Assembly (NCBI RefSeq): GCF_000335475.2 | Contig: NZ_ANAH02000031.1 | Coordinates: 1 to 64,000, forward strand | DNA: 64,000 nucleotides | Reading direction: 5' to 3' | DNA from: Cystobacter fuscus DSM 2262 | Lineage (GTDB): Bacteria; Myxococcota; Myxococcia; Myxococcales; Myxococcaceae | In this document: in pieces, positions 48,069 through 57,133 of the stretch | How positions within the stretch are numbered: the first letter of the stretch is position 1 | Layout of the letters: each line of letters starts with the position of its first letter | Notes under the pieces: generated by a model | Databases searched by the model: none | Told to the model about the DNA's origin: nothing | Seen by the model: only the letters and a program-made list of their open reading frames with translations | Position numbers and translations under genes: made by a program

Positions 48069-48851
48069 TCACCTCGTGGACGCCGAAAAGGTCCGCACAA
48101 GACCGGTGTTGGTGATGACGACGGCCTGGACATTCTCCAGCCCGCTGTCGGTGGGCCGGAAGGTGATGGAGGCCGCGCCCACGTTGGAAAGAGTCCCCGA
48201 CGCGTCGGCGAACCGCACGGAGCCATCCGGTTCGAAGAAGATGACGCCGCGCACGGGCTGCGAGACACCATCTCCGGAGCAGAAGGTGCACCCCTTGCTG
48301 CTCGGCACGAAGCAGTAGGGCGGCGGGAAGATGTCGTCGGAGCTCGAGGGCTGCCCACGCGCCAGACGGATGTCGGCGAACTCCGACTTGCCGCAGGACG
48401 GGTGCGTCATCGAGCCCACCGCGCCGATGAAACCAGGCGGATACACCCGCACCGACGAGTTGAAGTGCCCGGAGTCGTACATCATGAAGGCATCCTCCGT
48501 CTTCGACGGAGAAGTGGGCTTGAGGTCATTCAGCCCCGTCCAATTCGGCGTGTTGCTCAGCGCCTTGGCCAGGTCCGACCATTTGTCCACCACCACCCAG
48601 TAGCGGATGGGCTGGCCGAGATTCTGGGTGGCGGCGTTGATCACCACCGCCACGCGCTGGTTGCGGCCGTAGGCCTGGGAGCGGGCACTGGAGATGACGG
48701 CGGCGAACTCGAGCGCGCCGCCCGTCAGCCGCGTGCGCTGTGGCAACACCTCCAACGCGGCCAGCGACAGCGCGGCGAGGATGCCGATGATGCCCACCAC
48801 CGTCATCAGCTCAAGCAGGGAGAAGCCGGTATTGCGACGGGTTCGCTTCAT
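48069..48851 (-). CDS. FimU/GspH-like minor pilin
   Basis: ATG at 48851 gives 260 aa. The signal MKRTRRNTGFSLLELMTVVG is a perfect type III prepilin leader with cleavage after Gly9 and Glu in place. The C-terminus has GVIFFEPDGSVRF, typical of GspH/FimT-FimU. It is the first gene of the cluster, so its upstream region (48852-49076), shared with the divergent prmA, must hold the promoter, but I see no clear sigma-54 or sigma-70 match there. Confidence 0.82.
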   Translation of the reverse strand: MKRTRRNTGFSLLELMTVVGIIGILAALSLAALEVLPQRTRLTGGALEFAAVISSARSQAYGRNQRVAVVINAATQNLGQPIRYWVVVDKWSDLAKALSNTPNWTGLNDLKPTSPSKTEDAFMMYDSGHFNSSVRVYPPGFIGAVGSMTHPSCGKSEFADIRLARGQPSSSDDIFPPPYCFVPSSKGCTFCSGDGVSQPVRGVIFFEPDGSVRFADASGTLSNVGAASITFRPTDSGLENVQAVVITNTGLVRTFSASTR

Positions 48852-49076
48852 ACTCCATCCTGAATCACGGGCGCACACGGGAAGAGGCTGGACAACGGGG
48901 GCCTGAAAAGGGGTCTCGGCGGAGAGCTTACCGCAAATTCCACAAGAGGAAATCGCCTCACCTGCCAGTCCCCTCCAGGGCCGACGAGCAAAGCGCCCGC
49001 CACCTCGAAATTTCTTCCTCCACTGCAGCCCACCCGGCATCTTCCCGAGAAGAACGAGAGATGCGAGAAGGGCGAC

Positions 49077-49946
49077 ATGACGGGGACGTATCAAACCCTC
49101 ACGGTGGACTTGCCGGACGGGGACTCAGAGGCGGCGCAGGATCTGCTCCACGACGTGGGCGTGCTGGGACTGGAAGTGAGGGATCGCGAGGGGCCCACCA
49201 TGCCCGGCGTCCGGGCGCCCGCGCCAGGCGAGGCCATCCTCGTGGCCTACTTCGAGGACGCCGAGACGGCCGAGGACGCCCGCGCCCAGCTCGCCGAGAG
49301 CTTCCCCTCGGCCAGGCTGCAGCTCGCCGAGGAGGCCCAGCAGGACTGGAGCAACGCCTGGAAGGTCCACATCAAGTCCGTCCAGGTGGGCCGGCTGTGG
49401 GTGGGTCCCCCCTGGGAAGTCGCCCAGGCCCCGGCCGACCGGGTGCGCCTCGTCATCGAGCCGAAGATGGCCTTTGGCACCGGCGACCACCCCACCACCT
49501 CGCTCTGTCTGGGTGCGGTGGATGACTACATGGCCACCCATCCGGGCGCGAGCGTGCTGGACGTGGGCACGGGGACGGGAGTGCTGGCCATCGCCGCGAA
49601 GAAGCTGGGAGCCGGGCGCGTGGTGGGCACGGACAACGATCCGGTGTCGGTGGAGCTCGCCCGGGAGAACGCCGAGGTCAACGCGACCCCTGGACTGGAG
49701 TTGTCCGGCAAGAGCCTCGACGCGGTGGACGGCGTCTTCGACCTGGTGGTGGCCAACATCCTCGCCAACACGCTCATCGAGCTGGCGCCGCTCATCGTCT
49801 CGCGGGTGAAGGACAAGCTGCTGCTGGCGGGCGTGCTCGCGCACCAGAAGGCGGACGTGGAGGCGGCCTACGTGAAGCTCGGCCTGGTGGCCGAGCCGGG
49901 TGCCCAGCAGGGCGAGTGGGTGCGGCTGGACTTCCACCGGGGTTAG
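49077..49946 (+). CDS. prmA: PrmA, ribosomal protein L11 methyltransferase
   Basis: The 289-aa protein has the PrmA layout: a small N-terminal L11-recognition domain, the linker block DWSNAWKVHIKSVQVG, LVIEPKMAFGTGDHPTTSLCL, and the Rossmann SAM-binding motif VLDVGTGTGVLAIAAKKLGA. VVANILANTLIELAP carries the NPP-like region. It methylates L11 on several residues. The upstream gap is divergent with the pilin cluster. Confidence 0.93.
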   Translation: MTGTYQTLTVDLPDGDSEAAQDLLHDVGVLGLEVRDREGPTMPGVRAPAPGEAILVAYFEDAETAEDARAQLAESFPSARLQLAEEAQQDWSNAWKVHIKSVQVGRLWVGPPWEVAQAPADRVRLVIEPKMAFGTGDHPTTSLCLGAVDDYMATHPGASVLDVGTGTGVLAIAAKKLGAGRVVGTDNDPVSVELARENAEVNATPGLELSGKSLDAVDGVFDLVVANILANTLIELAPLIVSRVKDKLLLAGVLAHQKADVEAAYVKLGLVAEPGAQQGEWVRLDFHRG

Positions 49947-49955
49947 ACTCTCCCC

Positions 49956-50465
49956 ATGCTGAGACCACGGACCCAGGCCCTGTTCGACGAGTATTACTCC
50001 TCGCACCAGCACCCCACCAACCGCCTCACCCACAAGATCGCCATCCCGGTCATCGTCCTGCACATCGTGGCGATGCTGGATTGGGTGCGGCTGGTGCCCG
50101 TGCCGGCACTGCCCGGCGGCGTGCTGACGCTCGCCATGGTGGGCTGGTTCACCAGCCTGCTCTGGTACCTGCGCGCCGACCCGAAGCTGGGCCTCATCGT
50201 CTCGGCTTTCATGCTGCTGTGCATCCCGCTCGGACGGCTGCTGCCCGTCTGGACGGTCATCGCGCTCGCCGTGGTGGGCTGGGGCGTGCAGCTCGCCGGC
50301 CACTCCGTCTGGGAGAAGAAGTCTCCCTCCTTCCTCACCAACCTCGTCCATGCCCTGGTGGGGCCGCTCTTCTTCGTCGCCGTGCTGACGGGCGACTACA
50401 AGCTGCCCGCCGACGCCCACGCCTCGTCCACCGCCGACGGCCGGGACCGCCAGGCCCACACGTAG
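49956..50465 (+). CDS. Mpo1/DUF962-like membrane protein
   Basis: The 169-aa protein carries the Mpo1-like histidine pattern HQHPTNRLTHKIAIP at the start and GHSVWEKKSPSFLTNLVHAL near the end, with four membrane segments between. Yeast Mpo1 is an Fe(II)-dependent dioxygenase acting on 2-hydroxy fatty acids in phytosphingosine breakdown; the bacterial homologue probably shares the fold and metal site. It begins nine bases after prmA, in an operon-like arrangement. Confidence 0.8.
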   Translation: MLRPRTQALFDEYYSSHQHPTNRLTHKIAIPVIVLHIVAMLDWVRLVPVPALPGGVLTLAMVGWFTSLLWYLRADPKLGLIVSAFMLLCIPLGRLLPVWTVIALAVVGWGVQLAGHSVWEKKSPSFLTNLVHALVGPLFFVAVLTGDYKLPADAHASSTADGRDRQAHT

Positions 50466-50634
50466 TCCCCGGCCCCGCTCGGCTGGTGTGCCGCCGTCCA
50501 GGCCTGTCCTCCTGGGCTCGGCTCCCCCTCCTTCCACCCCCGTCGGAGACGGCACGGGTTGGCGGGCGCCCGTACGCGCCCGAGATTGTGGGGGGAAGCT
50601 CGCAGCGCGAGCCACTCATTCACGCCGAGGACTC

Positions 50635-51876
50635 ATGCCAGGACAGGCCCTTTCGAGACTTCTGGATCGCCTCCCCTTCGGAAGAGGGGTCATCGACGGA
50701 GTTCCCCTCGCTCCCCCCTCGCACCTGCCGCACCGCGAGCCCCTCCACGTGTTCCAGGGGTTCGAGTCGCTCCAGGCGGCCACGGGCCCTCGCCAACTGG
50801 GCACGGGAGTCACGTTGCTGGTGCACCATCCCCAGCCCCGTCCACCCCGGGACGGGTGCCTGCGCGTGATGACGTACAACATCCTCCTGGGCGGCGAGCG
50901 CCGCGCCCTGCTCCAGCACTACTTCGAGCAGCTCGAGGCGAGCGGCCGGATGCCGGACGTCATCGCGCTGCAGGAAGCCAGTCAGCCCACGGCCATGGAG
51001 CTCGCGCGCGACTTCGGCTTCCACGTGGCCTACCAGGGCCGCGACATCCACGGGCCCGTGGTCAACGGCAAGGCCATCCTCAGCCGTCACCCCATCGAGG
51101 AGGCCGTGCACTTCACCTATGACTTCCCCGCGGACGCGCGCGCGGCGGCCGTCGCGCGCCAGGGCTTCGTGGGCGAGCTGGACGAGGACCGGGGCGCCCT
51201 CTTCGCGTTGATCGACGTGCACGGCCGCCCGGTGGCCCTCTACAACGTGCACCACACCCTGGGCGACAGCGGCGTCAACGCCGGTCAGCTCTGGCAGCTC
51301 CAGGCGCTCGTGCACGCGCGCGAGGGCGTGCCCTCCATCGCCCTGGGCGACTTCAACGCCAACATCAACGTCAAGCAGCACTACTCGCTCTTGCCCAGCC
51401 CCCTGCGCAAGCACGAGCCCACCGAGACCATCCGCGACTACGAGTCGCGCTACGGCGACGTGCACCCCAGCGTGGGCGACTGGGGCGTGGGCAACATCGG
51501 CGACGTGCGCGTGCGCCGCGCGCTCCATGCGCTCGAGCACGAGCTGCACGACCCCCTGCGCCGCGCCCGCGAGCTGCGCGTGCGCATGCCGGATGGCTCG
51601 CACATGAAACCCGACGAGGCGCGCGAGCTGCTCGTCGCCGGCAAGTACCCGAAGGACTCCGCGCAGTGGATGCGGCTGCAGGACGTGGCCGACATGTCCA
51701 CCCTCAACTCGCTGCCCAACGGCAACGGCATCGTGCCCTCCACTGGCAAGCGCTTCGACACCTTCTTCGCCACGAAGGAACTCGAGCCCCTGCTGCTCGA
51801 GGTGGACCACTCCACCGACGCGTCGGACCATCTGCCCTCGATCGCCGACTTCAAGCTGCGCGACACGCGGCACTGA
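50635..51876 (+). CDS. endonuclease/exonuclease/phosphatase-type hydrolase
   Basis: ATG at 50635 gives 413 aa. The EEP core is visible: LRVMTYNILLGG, PDVIALQEASQP with the metal Glu, VALYNVHHTLGD, SIALGDFNANIN, and the closing STDASDHLPSIADFKL with catalytic Asp-His. The long insert between (about 265-355) is unusual. The substrate may be a nucleic acid, a phospholipid or an inositol phosphate. The N-terminal 75 residues contain no signal. Confidence 0.8.
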   Translation: MPGQALSRLLDRLPFGRGVIDGVPLAPPSHLPHREPLHVFQGFESLQAATGPRQLGTGVTLLVHHPQPRPPRDGCLRVMTYNILLGGERRALLQHYFEQLEASGRMPDVIALQEASQPTAMELARDFGFHVAYQGRDIHGPVVNGKAILSRHPIEEAVHFTYDFPADARAAAVARQGFVGELDEDRGALFALIDVHGRPVALYNVHHTLGDSGVNAGQLWQLQALVHAREGVPSIALGDFNANINVKQHYSLLPSPLRKHEPTETIRDYESRYGDVHPSVGDWGVGNIGDVRVRRALHALEHELHDPLRRARELRVRMPDGSHMKPDEARELLVAGKYPKDSAQWMRLQDVADMSTLNSLPNGNGIVPSTGKRFDTFFATKELEPLLLEVDHSTDASDHLPSIADFKLRDTRH

Positions 51877-51948
51877 GCCGGCCCTGGTGGAAGGGGCGGC
51901 TTCCTGGTGAAGTCCTTCCCCTTCCCCCCGCTGGAGGACACCCTCGCC

Positions 51949-52683
51949 GTGGTCCGACTCTTCGTTCCCCTCCCCGAGCCCGCCCCCACCGAGGTGACGC
52001 TCTCGGGCGAGCGGCGCCATTACCTCCTGCACGTGCTGAGGCTCGCCGAGGACTCCGTGCTCGAGGTCTTCGACGGCGCCGGCCGCGCCTTCTCCGCGCG
52101 CGTGCTCGCGGTCGGGGAGGACGGCGTGCGCCTGGGGCTCGGCGAGGCCCGGCACGCGCCGCCCTCGCGCGAGGTGCACATCCTCCAGGGCCTGCCCAAG
52201 GGGGACAAGCTGGAGTGGGTGCTGCAGAAGGGCACCGAGCTGGGCGCCACCGCCTTCCACCCCGTGGCCGCCGCGCGCAGCGTGGTGAAGCTCGAGCCCA
52301 AGCGCGCCGAGGAGCGCACCGCGCGCTGGACGAAGATCGTCGAGGAGGCCGCCCGTCAGTGCCGGCGCAACGACGTGCCCCGCGTCCACCCGCCTCGCGC
52401 CCTGCTGGAGGCCGCGCGCTCGCTCTCCCCGGACACGCTCCTGCTCGTGCTCGACGAGGAGGAATCCGCCGTTCCCCTGGGCGAGGCCTTCCGCTCGCGT
52501 CCCGGCGGCACCCCCGTGGCGCTCGTGGTCGGCCCCGAAGGAGGACTCACCCGCGAGGAGGTGTCCGCCCTCCAGGCGCTCGGCGCACGGCCCGTCACGC
52601 TCGGCCGCCGCATCCTGCGCACCGAGACGGCCGCGCTCGCCGCGCTCACCGTCATGGCCCACCTGGATGGGGAACTCGGCTAG
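51949..52683 (+). CDS. rsmE: RsmE, 16S rRNA U1498 N3-methyltransferase
   Basis: GTG at 51949 is chosen because it places the typical V-R-L-F-V opening at the start, gives 244 aa (as in E. coli) and has GGAGG upstream; an in-frame GTG at 51907 adds 14 residues of unlike composition. The SPOUT fold is seen: GERRHYLLHVLRL, KGDKLEWVLQKGTELGA, EAARQCRRNDVPRV, and the knot VALVVGPEGGLTREEV with LGRRILRTETAALAAL. It methylates U1498 of 16S rRNA. Confidence 0.92.
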   Translation: MVRLFVPLPEPAPTEVTLSGERRHYLLHVLRLAEDSVLEVFDGAGRAFSARVLAVGEDGVRLGLGEARHAPPSREVHILQGLPKGDKLEWVLQKGTELGATAFHPVAAARSVVKLEPKRAEERTARWTKIVEEAARQCRRNDVPRVHPPRALLEAARSLSPDTLLLVLDEEESAVPLGEAFRSRPGGTPVALVVGPEGGLTREEVSALQALGARPVTLGRRILRTETAALAALTVMAHLDGELG

Positions 52684-52803
52684 CGGCCAGGAACGGAAGC
52701 CCTCGTCCCCCACCGTCTGACCGCTCCCCGCTCGCGTTCCTAGGTTTGCCTCGTACGGTCGGTCCACCCAACCCCGAGGGGTTACGCGAGGGAGCGTCTT
52801 CTC

Positions 52804-53073
52804 ATGGCCATCTTCGTCGTCTACACGTTCATTGGGCTCGTCATCGGCGTCCTCTCGTTCGTGGCGATGCCCGCCACGCGCCAGGTCGGACTCTGGGGAA
52901 GCGTGCTGCTTGGCATGGCGGGAGGCACCCTCGGAGGACTCATCGGCTCGGCCATCGCGCCCACCCACATGCTCGCCAGCCTCAGTCCCATGGGGATCGT
53001 GTTGGCCGTCGTCGGCGCCCTCCTCTTCTCGGTCGGAACGATGCTCGTCACCCGCAACCGCCCCGTCACGTGA
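52804..53073 (+). CDS. GlsB/YeaQ/YmgE-type small membrane protein
   Basis: The 89-aa protein has three hydrophobic segments (IFVVYTFIGLVIGVLSF, LLGMAGGTLGGLIGSAI, SPMGIVLAVVGALLFSVGTM) with the Gly-rich middle typical of the transglycosylase-associated/GlsB family. The family is linked to stress responses, but its biochemical role is unknown. It is a single gene with about 120 bases of upstream sequence. Confidence 0.85.
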   Translation: MAIFVVYTFIGLVIGVLSFVAMPATRQVGLWGSVLLGMAGGTLGGLIGSAIAPTHMLASLSPMGIVLAVVGALLFSVGTMLVTRNRPVT

Positions 53074-53191
53074 GGAAGGCGGTCCCGTAGGCCACCAGAC
53101 GGGGAGGCCTCGGGCTCGCGGCGGTTTTCTTGCTCCCGGCACGGGGAGGGCGTTTCATGCTGCTACAGCCTTCTTCAGCCTGGAGGAAACG

Positions 53192-54187
53192 TTGTCCAAG
53201 TGCCTGAAATGCGGAGCCTCGCTGCCGCCCGTCGGGGACTGCCCCACCTGCGCCGCCGCGTCTCAGTCCGCGGCTCGGGCCGTCCCGAACCTGTTGGACC
53301 GGGAGATCAACATCGACCGCCGTCGGCCGGACCGGGGCGCGGACAGCGACAGCGAGGCGGTGACGATTCCGGCGGGACCCCTGCCCCAGCCTCCGGGAAT
53401 GACCGCTCGCACCACCCCTCCGGGAATGACTCCCGCGCGCGGCCCGGCCCGCACGCCACCTCCACCGGCCCCGTCCGCCCCCTGGTCCGGTGTGGCCACC
53501 TCGACTCCCGCCCCCGTGTCCCAGGGCGCTCCCGGCCTGCCCGTCATGCCTCCCCGCTCCCCGTCCCCGGGCCTGCCCGGCGCCGCCCCGCTTCCGTACG
53601 CGGCCCGTGAAGAGGACTCCCTCCCGGTCGACATCGACGAGGAGGCACCCGCCCCGAGCGCCCCGCGTGCCGCTCCGCCCGCGGTGAAGCCCGCGGTGAA
53701 GCCCGCGACGGACGGAGAAGTCCACGCCCGTCCGGCCTCCCTCTGGCGCCGGCTGCTCGCCTTCGGCGTCGACGCGAGCGCCATCTTCGGCGTGGTCGCT
53801 CTCTACCTCCTGCTCGCCTCCTCCGTGGCTGGTGTCCAGGCCCCCTCCACCACCCTCACGGGACTCGACCTGTTCCTCCTCCAGGTCCGCTCCCTCCAGT
53901 CGGTGCTGATTCCCGGGGTGATCCTCCTCATCCTCCTGTCACTCGTGTACTGCGCCGTGGCCGCCGTCCTCTGGAATGGCCGCACGTTGGGCCGCAGGTT
54001 GCTCGGCCTGAGGCTCGTGGATACCCGCGGACAGGCGCCCGCTCCGGGCCGGGCCGTCGTGCGCGCCCTGCTGGCCAGCGTATCCTTCGGCTTCTTCCTC
54101 GCCGGCTTCTGGATGGCCCTCTTCGACCGGCGGGGCCAGACGCTCCACGACAAGCTGACGTCCACCTACGTCGTCCAACCGAGCTGA
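53192..54187 (+). CDS. RDD-family membrane protein with an N-terminal zinc ribbon
   Basis: TTG at 53192 is favoured because GGAGG lies five bases before it and it puts CLKCGASLPPVGDCPTC, a short Cys-x2-Cys/Cys-x2-Cys zinc ribbon, at the very start; this gives 331 aa. A long Pro/Ala-rich linker (about 60-165) leads to the C-terminal RDD domain with three membrane segments, starting with WRRLLAFGVDASAIFGVVAL and ending with AGFWMALFDRRGQTLHDKL. The domain's function is unknown. Confidence 0.82.
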   Translation: MSKCLKCGASLPPVGDCPTCAAASQSAARAVPNLLDREINIDRRRPDRGADSDSEAVTIPAGPLPQPPGMTARTTPPGMTPARGPARTPPPPAPSAPWSGVATSTPAPVSQGAPGLPVMPPRSPSPGLPGAAPLPYAAREEDSLPVDIDEEAPAPSAPRAAPPAVKPAVKPATDGEVHARPASLWRRLLAFGVDASAIFGVVALYLLLASSVAGVQAPSTTLTGLDLFLLQVRSLQSVLIPGVILLILLSLVYCAVAAVLWNGRTLGRRLLGLRLVDTRGQAPAPGRAVVRALLASVSFGFFLAGFWMALFDRRGQTLHDKLTSTYVVQPS

Positions 54188-54271
54188 ATGACCTGGGGGG
54201 GGAGCGGGTTGACAACGGATTAAAGGATTCGTTGTGCCCGCCTTCCGCGGCTTTAAGATGCCGGACCCCCC

Positions 54272-57094
54272 ATGCCTTCTCAACTCGCCCACACCCTGAT
54301 CGCCCAGGGACTCCTCCCCCAGGACAAAGCCGAGGAGGCCCTGCGCCATCAAGCGGCGTACGGGGGCGCTCTCGACACCGCCCTGCTGGAGCGCCAGTGG
54401 CTCGCCGAGCCCCAGGTGCTCCACGCGCTCGGGGAGGCGTCGGGGCTGCGTCCGGTGAACCTCGCCGACTTCGAGCCCAACGCGGACGTCGCCTCCTTCA
54501 TCCCTCCGAAGATCGCCGACCGGCTGTGCGTGGTTCCCCTGTCGCTCGATGGCAGCACCCTGCACGTGGCCTGTGGCTACCCGGTGCCCCGCAAGGAGTT
54601 GGAAGAGGTCGGCTTCCTGCTCGGCAAGTCGCTGGAACTGTGGGTGGCCACCGAGGTCCGCGTGCGCGAGTGGATCTCCGTCATCTACCGGCTGCCCCTC
54701 ACGCCCCGCTACAGCGCCGTGCTCGGAATGCTCGACCCCGAGCGGATGGGCGTCACTCCGCCTCCTCCCGCCCCGGCGCTCACCCCGCCTCCCCCGCCAC
54801 CCAGGCCCGAGGGGGAGGACGCCGCCCTCACCCTGGAAATGGTGGAGCGGCTCGCACGCACGGTGGCCTCCGAGCCCGTCCCCTTCGAGCGGACCCTCGA
54901 GGCGCCCACCGTCCCGCAGCCTCCGCCCCAGCGAGCCCCGGCACCCACCGCCCCGGCCCCCGTCGCGCGTCCCGCTCCCGCCGCGCCGCCTCCGTCCGCG
55001 CCCGCCCGTGAGCCCCTGCGGCTGAACATGACCGAACCCGCGCGTCCCGCGGCGCCTCCCCAGCAGGTGCCCCCCGCCGCGCGCCCTCCGCCTCCGGCCC
55101 AGGCCGCTCCGCCTCCCCAGGCCGCGCGTCCTCCGCCTCCCGCCCAAGGCGCTCCGCCTCCCCAGGCCATGCGTCCTCCGCATCCCAGCCAGGGCGCTCC
55201 GCCTCCCGCCCAGGGCGCTCCGCCTCCCCAGGCCATGCGTCCTCCGGGCCCTGCCCAGGCCGCGCCCCCCATGCAGGCCGCGCGTCCTCCGCCTCCCGCC
55301 CAGGCCGCGCCTCCCATGCAGGCGGCTCCGCCTCCCCAGGCCGCGCGTCCTCCGCCTCCCGCCCAGGCCGCGCCTCCCACCCAGGCCGCGCCTCCCGCCC
55401 AGGCCCAGCCGCCGCGGACCTCTCCTCCGACCATCCTGATGGCGGCCCTTCCTCCCGAGGTGGCCGCGCCTCCCGCGCGTCCGCTTCCTCCGGCCATGAC
55501 CCCCGCGCCGGAGCCCACCGCGCCGAGAAGTGACGACGTGCCGGAGTGGACGCTCGCCCAGGCGCGCGCCGCCCTCAAGGAGTCCACGCGCGACCGCGAC
55601 CGGCTCATCGACAACGCCCTGCGCTTCGGCCGCCGCACCTTCGACTACGTGGCCGCCTTCGCCGTGCTGCGCGGCTCCGCCGTGGGCTGGGACTCGCGAG
55701 GCGAGGGCATGAATGGCGACGCGCTCGCGCAGGTGTCCATTCCGCTCGACGCCTCCAGTGTCTTCCGCACCGTGGCCGTCACCCGCGGCAGCTACGTGGG
55801 CCCCATGCCGCCCGACAGCCTCACCCGGCACTACCTGGAGCTGTTCGGACGTCAGCCGCCGCGCACCCTCTTCCTCTACCCGGTGGAAGTGCGCGGCCGC
55901 CTCGTGGCCGTGCTCTACGGGGACTGCGGCCAGAAGCCCGTCAGCCAGCGCCGGCTCTCCGACTACATCCTCTTCTGCCAGGACCTGCCCGCCGCCTTCC
56001 AGGAGCTGCTGCTCTTCCGCAAGCAGCGCATGGGCGAGCAGCGTCACTCCGCCGCGCTGGACTTCGACGTGGACGTGGACCTGTCCGACACCGCCACGTC
56101 GTCGGCTCCGGCCCCGGCGCCCTCCTTCGCCGCGAGCCTCGGCTGGAGCCCCTTCGCCACCCGCTCCGCCAACGTGCCGGGCCGCGCCGCCTCGCTCGCC
56201 CCACTGGTGATGTCGCAGGAGGAGCGTCCGCCTCCGGACTTCGGCCCCCTGCTCAAGCGGCTCACCGGCCCCGACGCCAACCAGCGCGCCAACGCCATGG
56301 CGGAGCTGGCGCGCTCGCCCGAGGCCAGTGCCCGGGTGCTCGCCATGCACTTCCCCGGCCCCAGCGCGTGGAGCCGGCTGCCCGTGCTGGAGCTGCCCGA
56401 GGCGGACGAGCTCGGCCCCATCGCGGGTGCCCTGTCGCGGCTCGGCCGGCCCGCGGCCCAGATGCTCGCGCCCCTCCTGGACTCGCCCGACGCGGACACG
56501 CGCTACTTCGCGCTGCTCACCGCCGGCAACCTGCCCTACGTGGAGCTCGTGGACGGCATCCTGCGCGGCCTCTTCGACCCCGAGCCGGACCTGTCCAGCG
56601 CCGCGCGCGTGGCCGCCGCCACCCTCAAGCACCTGCCCCGCATGGACGCGGCCCGCCGCGAGCTGCGCCAGGAGCTGTCCCACCCGGACACCTCGCGGCG
56701 TGCCCTCGCCGCGCGCGCCCTCGGCACGCTGCATGACCGCGAGGCCATCGAGGGCCTCATCCCGCTCACCCACAGCGCCGACGAGGCATGCGCCCAGGCC
56801 GCCGCCGACGCGCTGCGCGAGGTGACGCGCGCCACGTTCGGCCTGGACACGCGCGCGTGGATGGCCTGGTGGACGGAGAACCGCGGGCGCCGCCGCGCCG
56901 ACTGGCTCGTGGCCGCGCTGCGCCACCCGGAGCTGGACATCCGGCTGGCCGCCCTCGAGGAGCTCAGCCGCGGCCTCAACGACACGCTCGGCTTCTACGC
57001 CGACGCGCCCGAGGGCGAGCGCGAGGTGGCCGTGCGCCGCTGGGAGGCCGTGGCGGCCGATCCCGTGCGCTCCCGGCGCCTGGCCCTCCTGTAG
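54272..57094 (+). CDS. GspE_N-type, proline-rich and HEAT repeat scaffold
   Basis: The 940-aa protein starts with a GspE/PilB N-terminal-like domain (residues 1-150: LAHTLIAQGLLPQDKAEEAL, LLERQWLAEPQVLHALGE). A very long Pro/Ala/Gln-rich region follows (about 165-420). A GAF-like domain (about 430-580) contains NALRFGRRTFDYVAAFAVLR. The C-terminus (about 650-880) has HEAT-type helical repeats (TRYFALLTAGNLPYVELV, SRRALAARALGTLHDREAIE). No ATPase motif is present, so it is not a secretion motor. It is probably a cytoplasmic scaffold or sensor. It lies 39 bases upstream of the histidine kinase, same strand. Confidence 0.75.
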   Translation: MPSQLAHTLIAQGLLPQDKAEEALRHQAAYGGALDTALLERQWLAEPQVLHALGEASGLRPVNLADFEPNADVASFIPPKIADRLCVVPLSLDGSTLHVACGYPVPRKELEEVGFLLGKSLELWVATEVRVREWISVIYRLPLTPRYSAVLGMLDPERMGVTPPPPAPALTPPPPPPRPEGEDAALTLEMVERLARTVASEPVPFERTLEAPTVPQPPPQRAPAPTAPAPVARPAPAAPPPSAPAREPLRLNMTEPARPAAPPQQVPPAARPPPPAQAAPPPQAARPPPPAQGAPPPQAMRPPHPSQGAPPPAQGAPPPQAMRPPGPAQAAPPMQAARPPPPAQAAPPMQAAPPPQAARPPPPAQAAPPTQAAPPAQAQPPRTSPPTILMAALPPEVAAPPARPLPPAMTPAPEPTAPRSDDVPEWTLAQARAALKESTRDRDRLIDNALRFGRRTFDYVAAFAVLRGSAVGWDSRGEGMNGDALAQVSIPLDASSVFRTVAVTRGSYVGPMPPDSLTRHYLELFGRQPPRTLFLYPVEVRGRLVAVLYGDCGQKPVSQRRLSDYILFCQDLPAAFQELLLFRKQRMGEQRHSAALDFDVDVDLSDTATSSAPAPAPSFAASLGWSPFATRSANVPGRAASLAPLVMSQEERPPPDFGPLLKRLTGPDANQRANAMAELARSPEASARVLAMHFPGPSAWSRLPVLELPEADELGPIAGALSRLGRPAAQMLAPLLDSPDADTRYFALLTAGNLPYVELVDGILRGLFDPEPDLSSAARVAAATLKHLPRMDAARRELRQELSHPDTSRRALAARALGTLHDREAIEGLIPLTHSADEACAQAAADALREVTRATFGLDTRAWMAWWTENRGRRRADWLVAALRHPELDIRLAALEELSRGLNDTLGFYADAPEGEREVAVRRWEAVAADPVRSRRLALL
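55070..55430 (+). repeat. Pro/Ala/Gln coding repeats
   Basis: About 360 bases encode imperfect units of the type ARPPPPAQ and AAPPPQA, and the DNA repeats too, CCGCCTCCC and GCCCAGG recurring. The region forms an extended linker between the N-terminal and GAF-like domains and could vary in length by slippage. Confidence 0.7.
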
Positions 57095-57133
57095 CCGGCC
57101 CGCTCGAGGCACGAGAGACGCGAGGGGGCGGCG

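Noticed and set aside
48852-49076. Sigma-54 promoter for the minor pilin cluster
   Set aside because: Candidate GG and GC pairs on the minus strand are spaced nine or twelve bases apart rather than ten.
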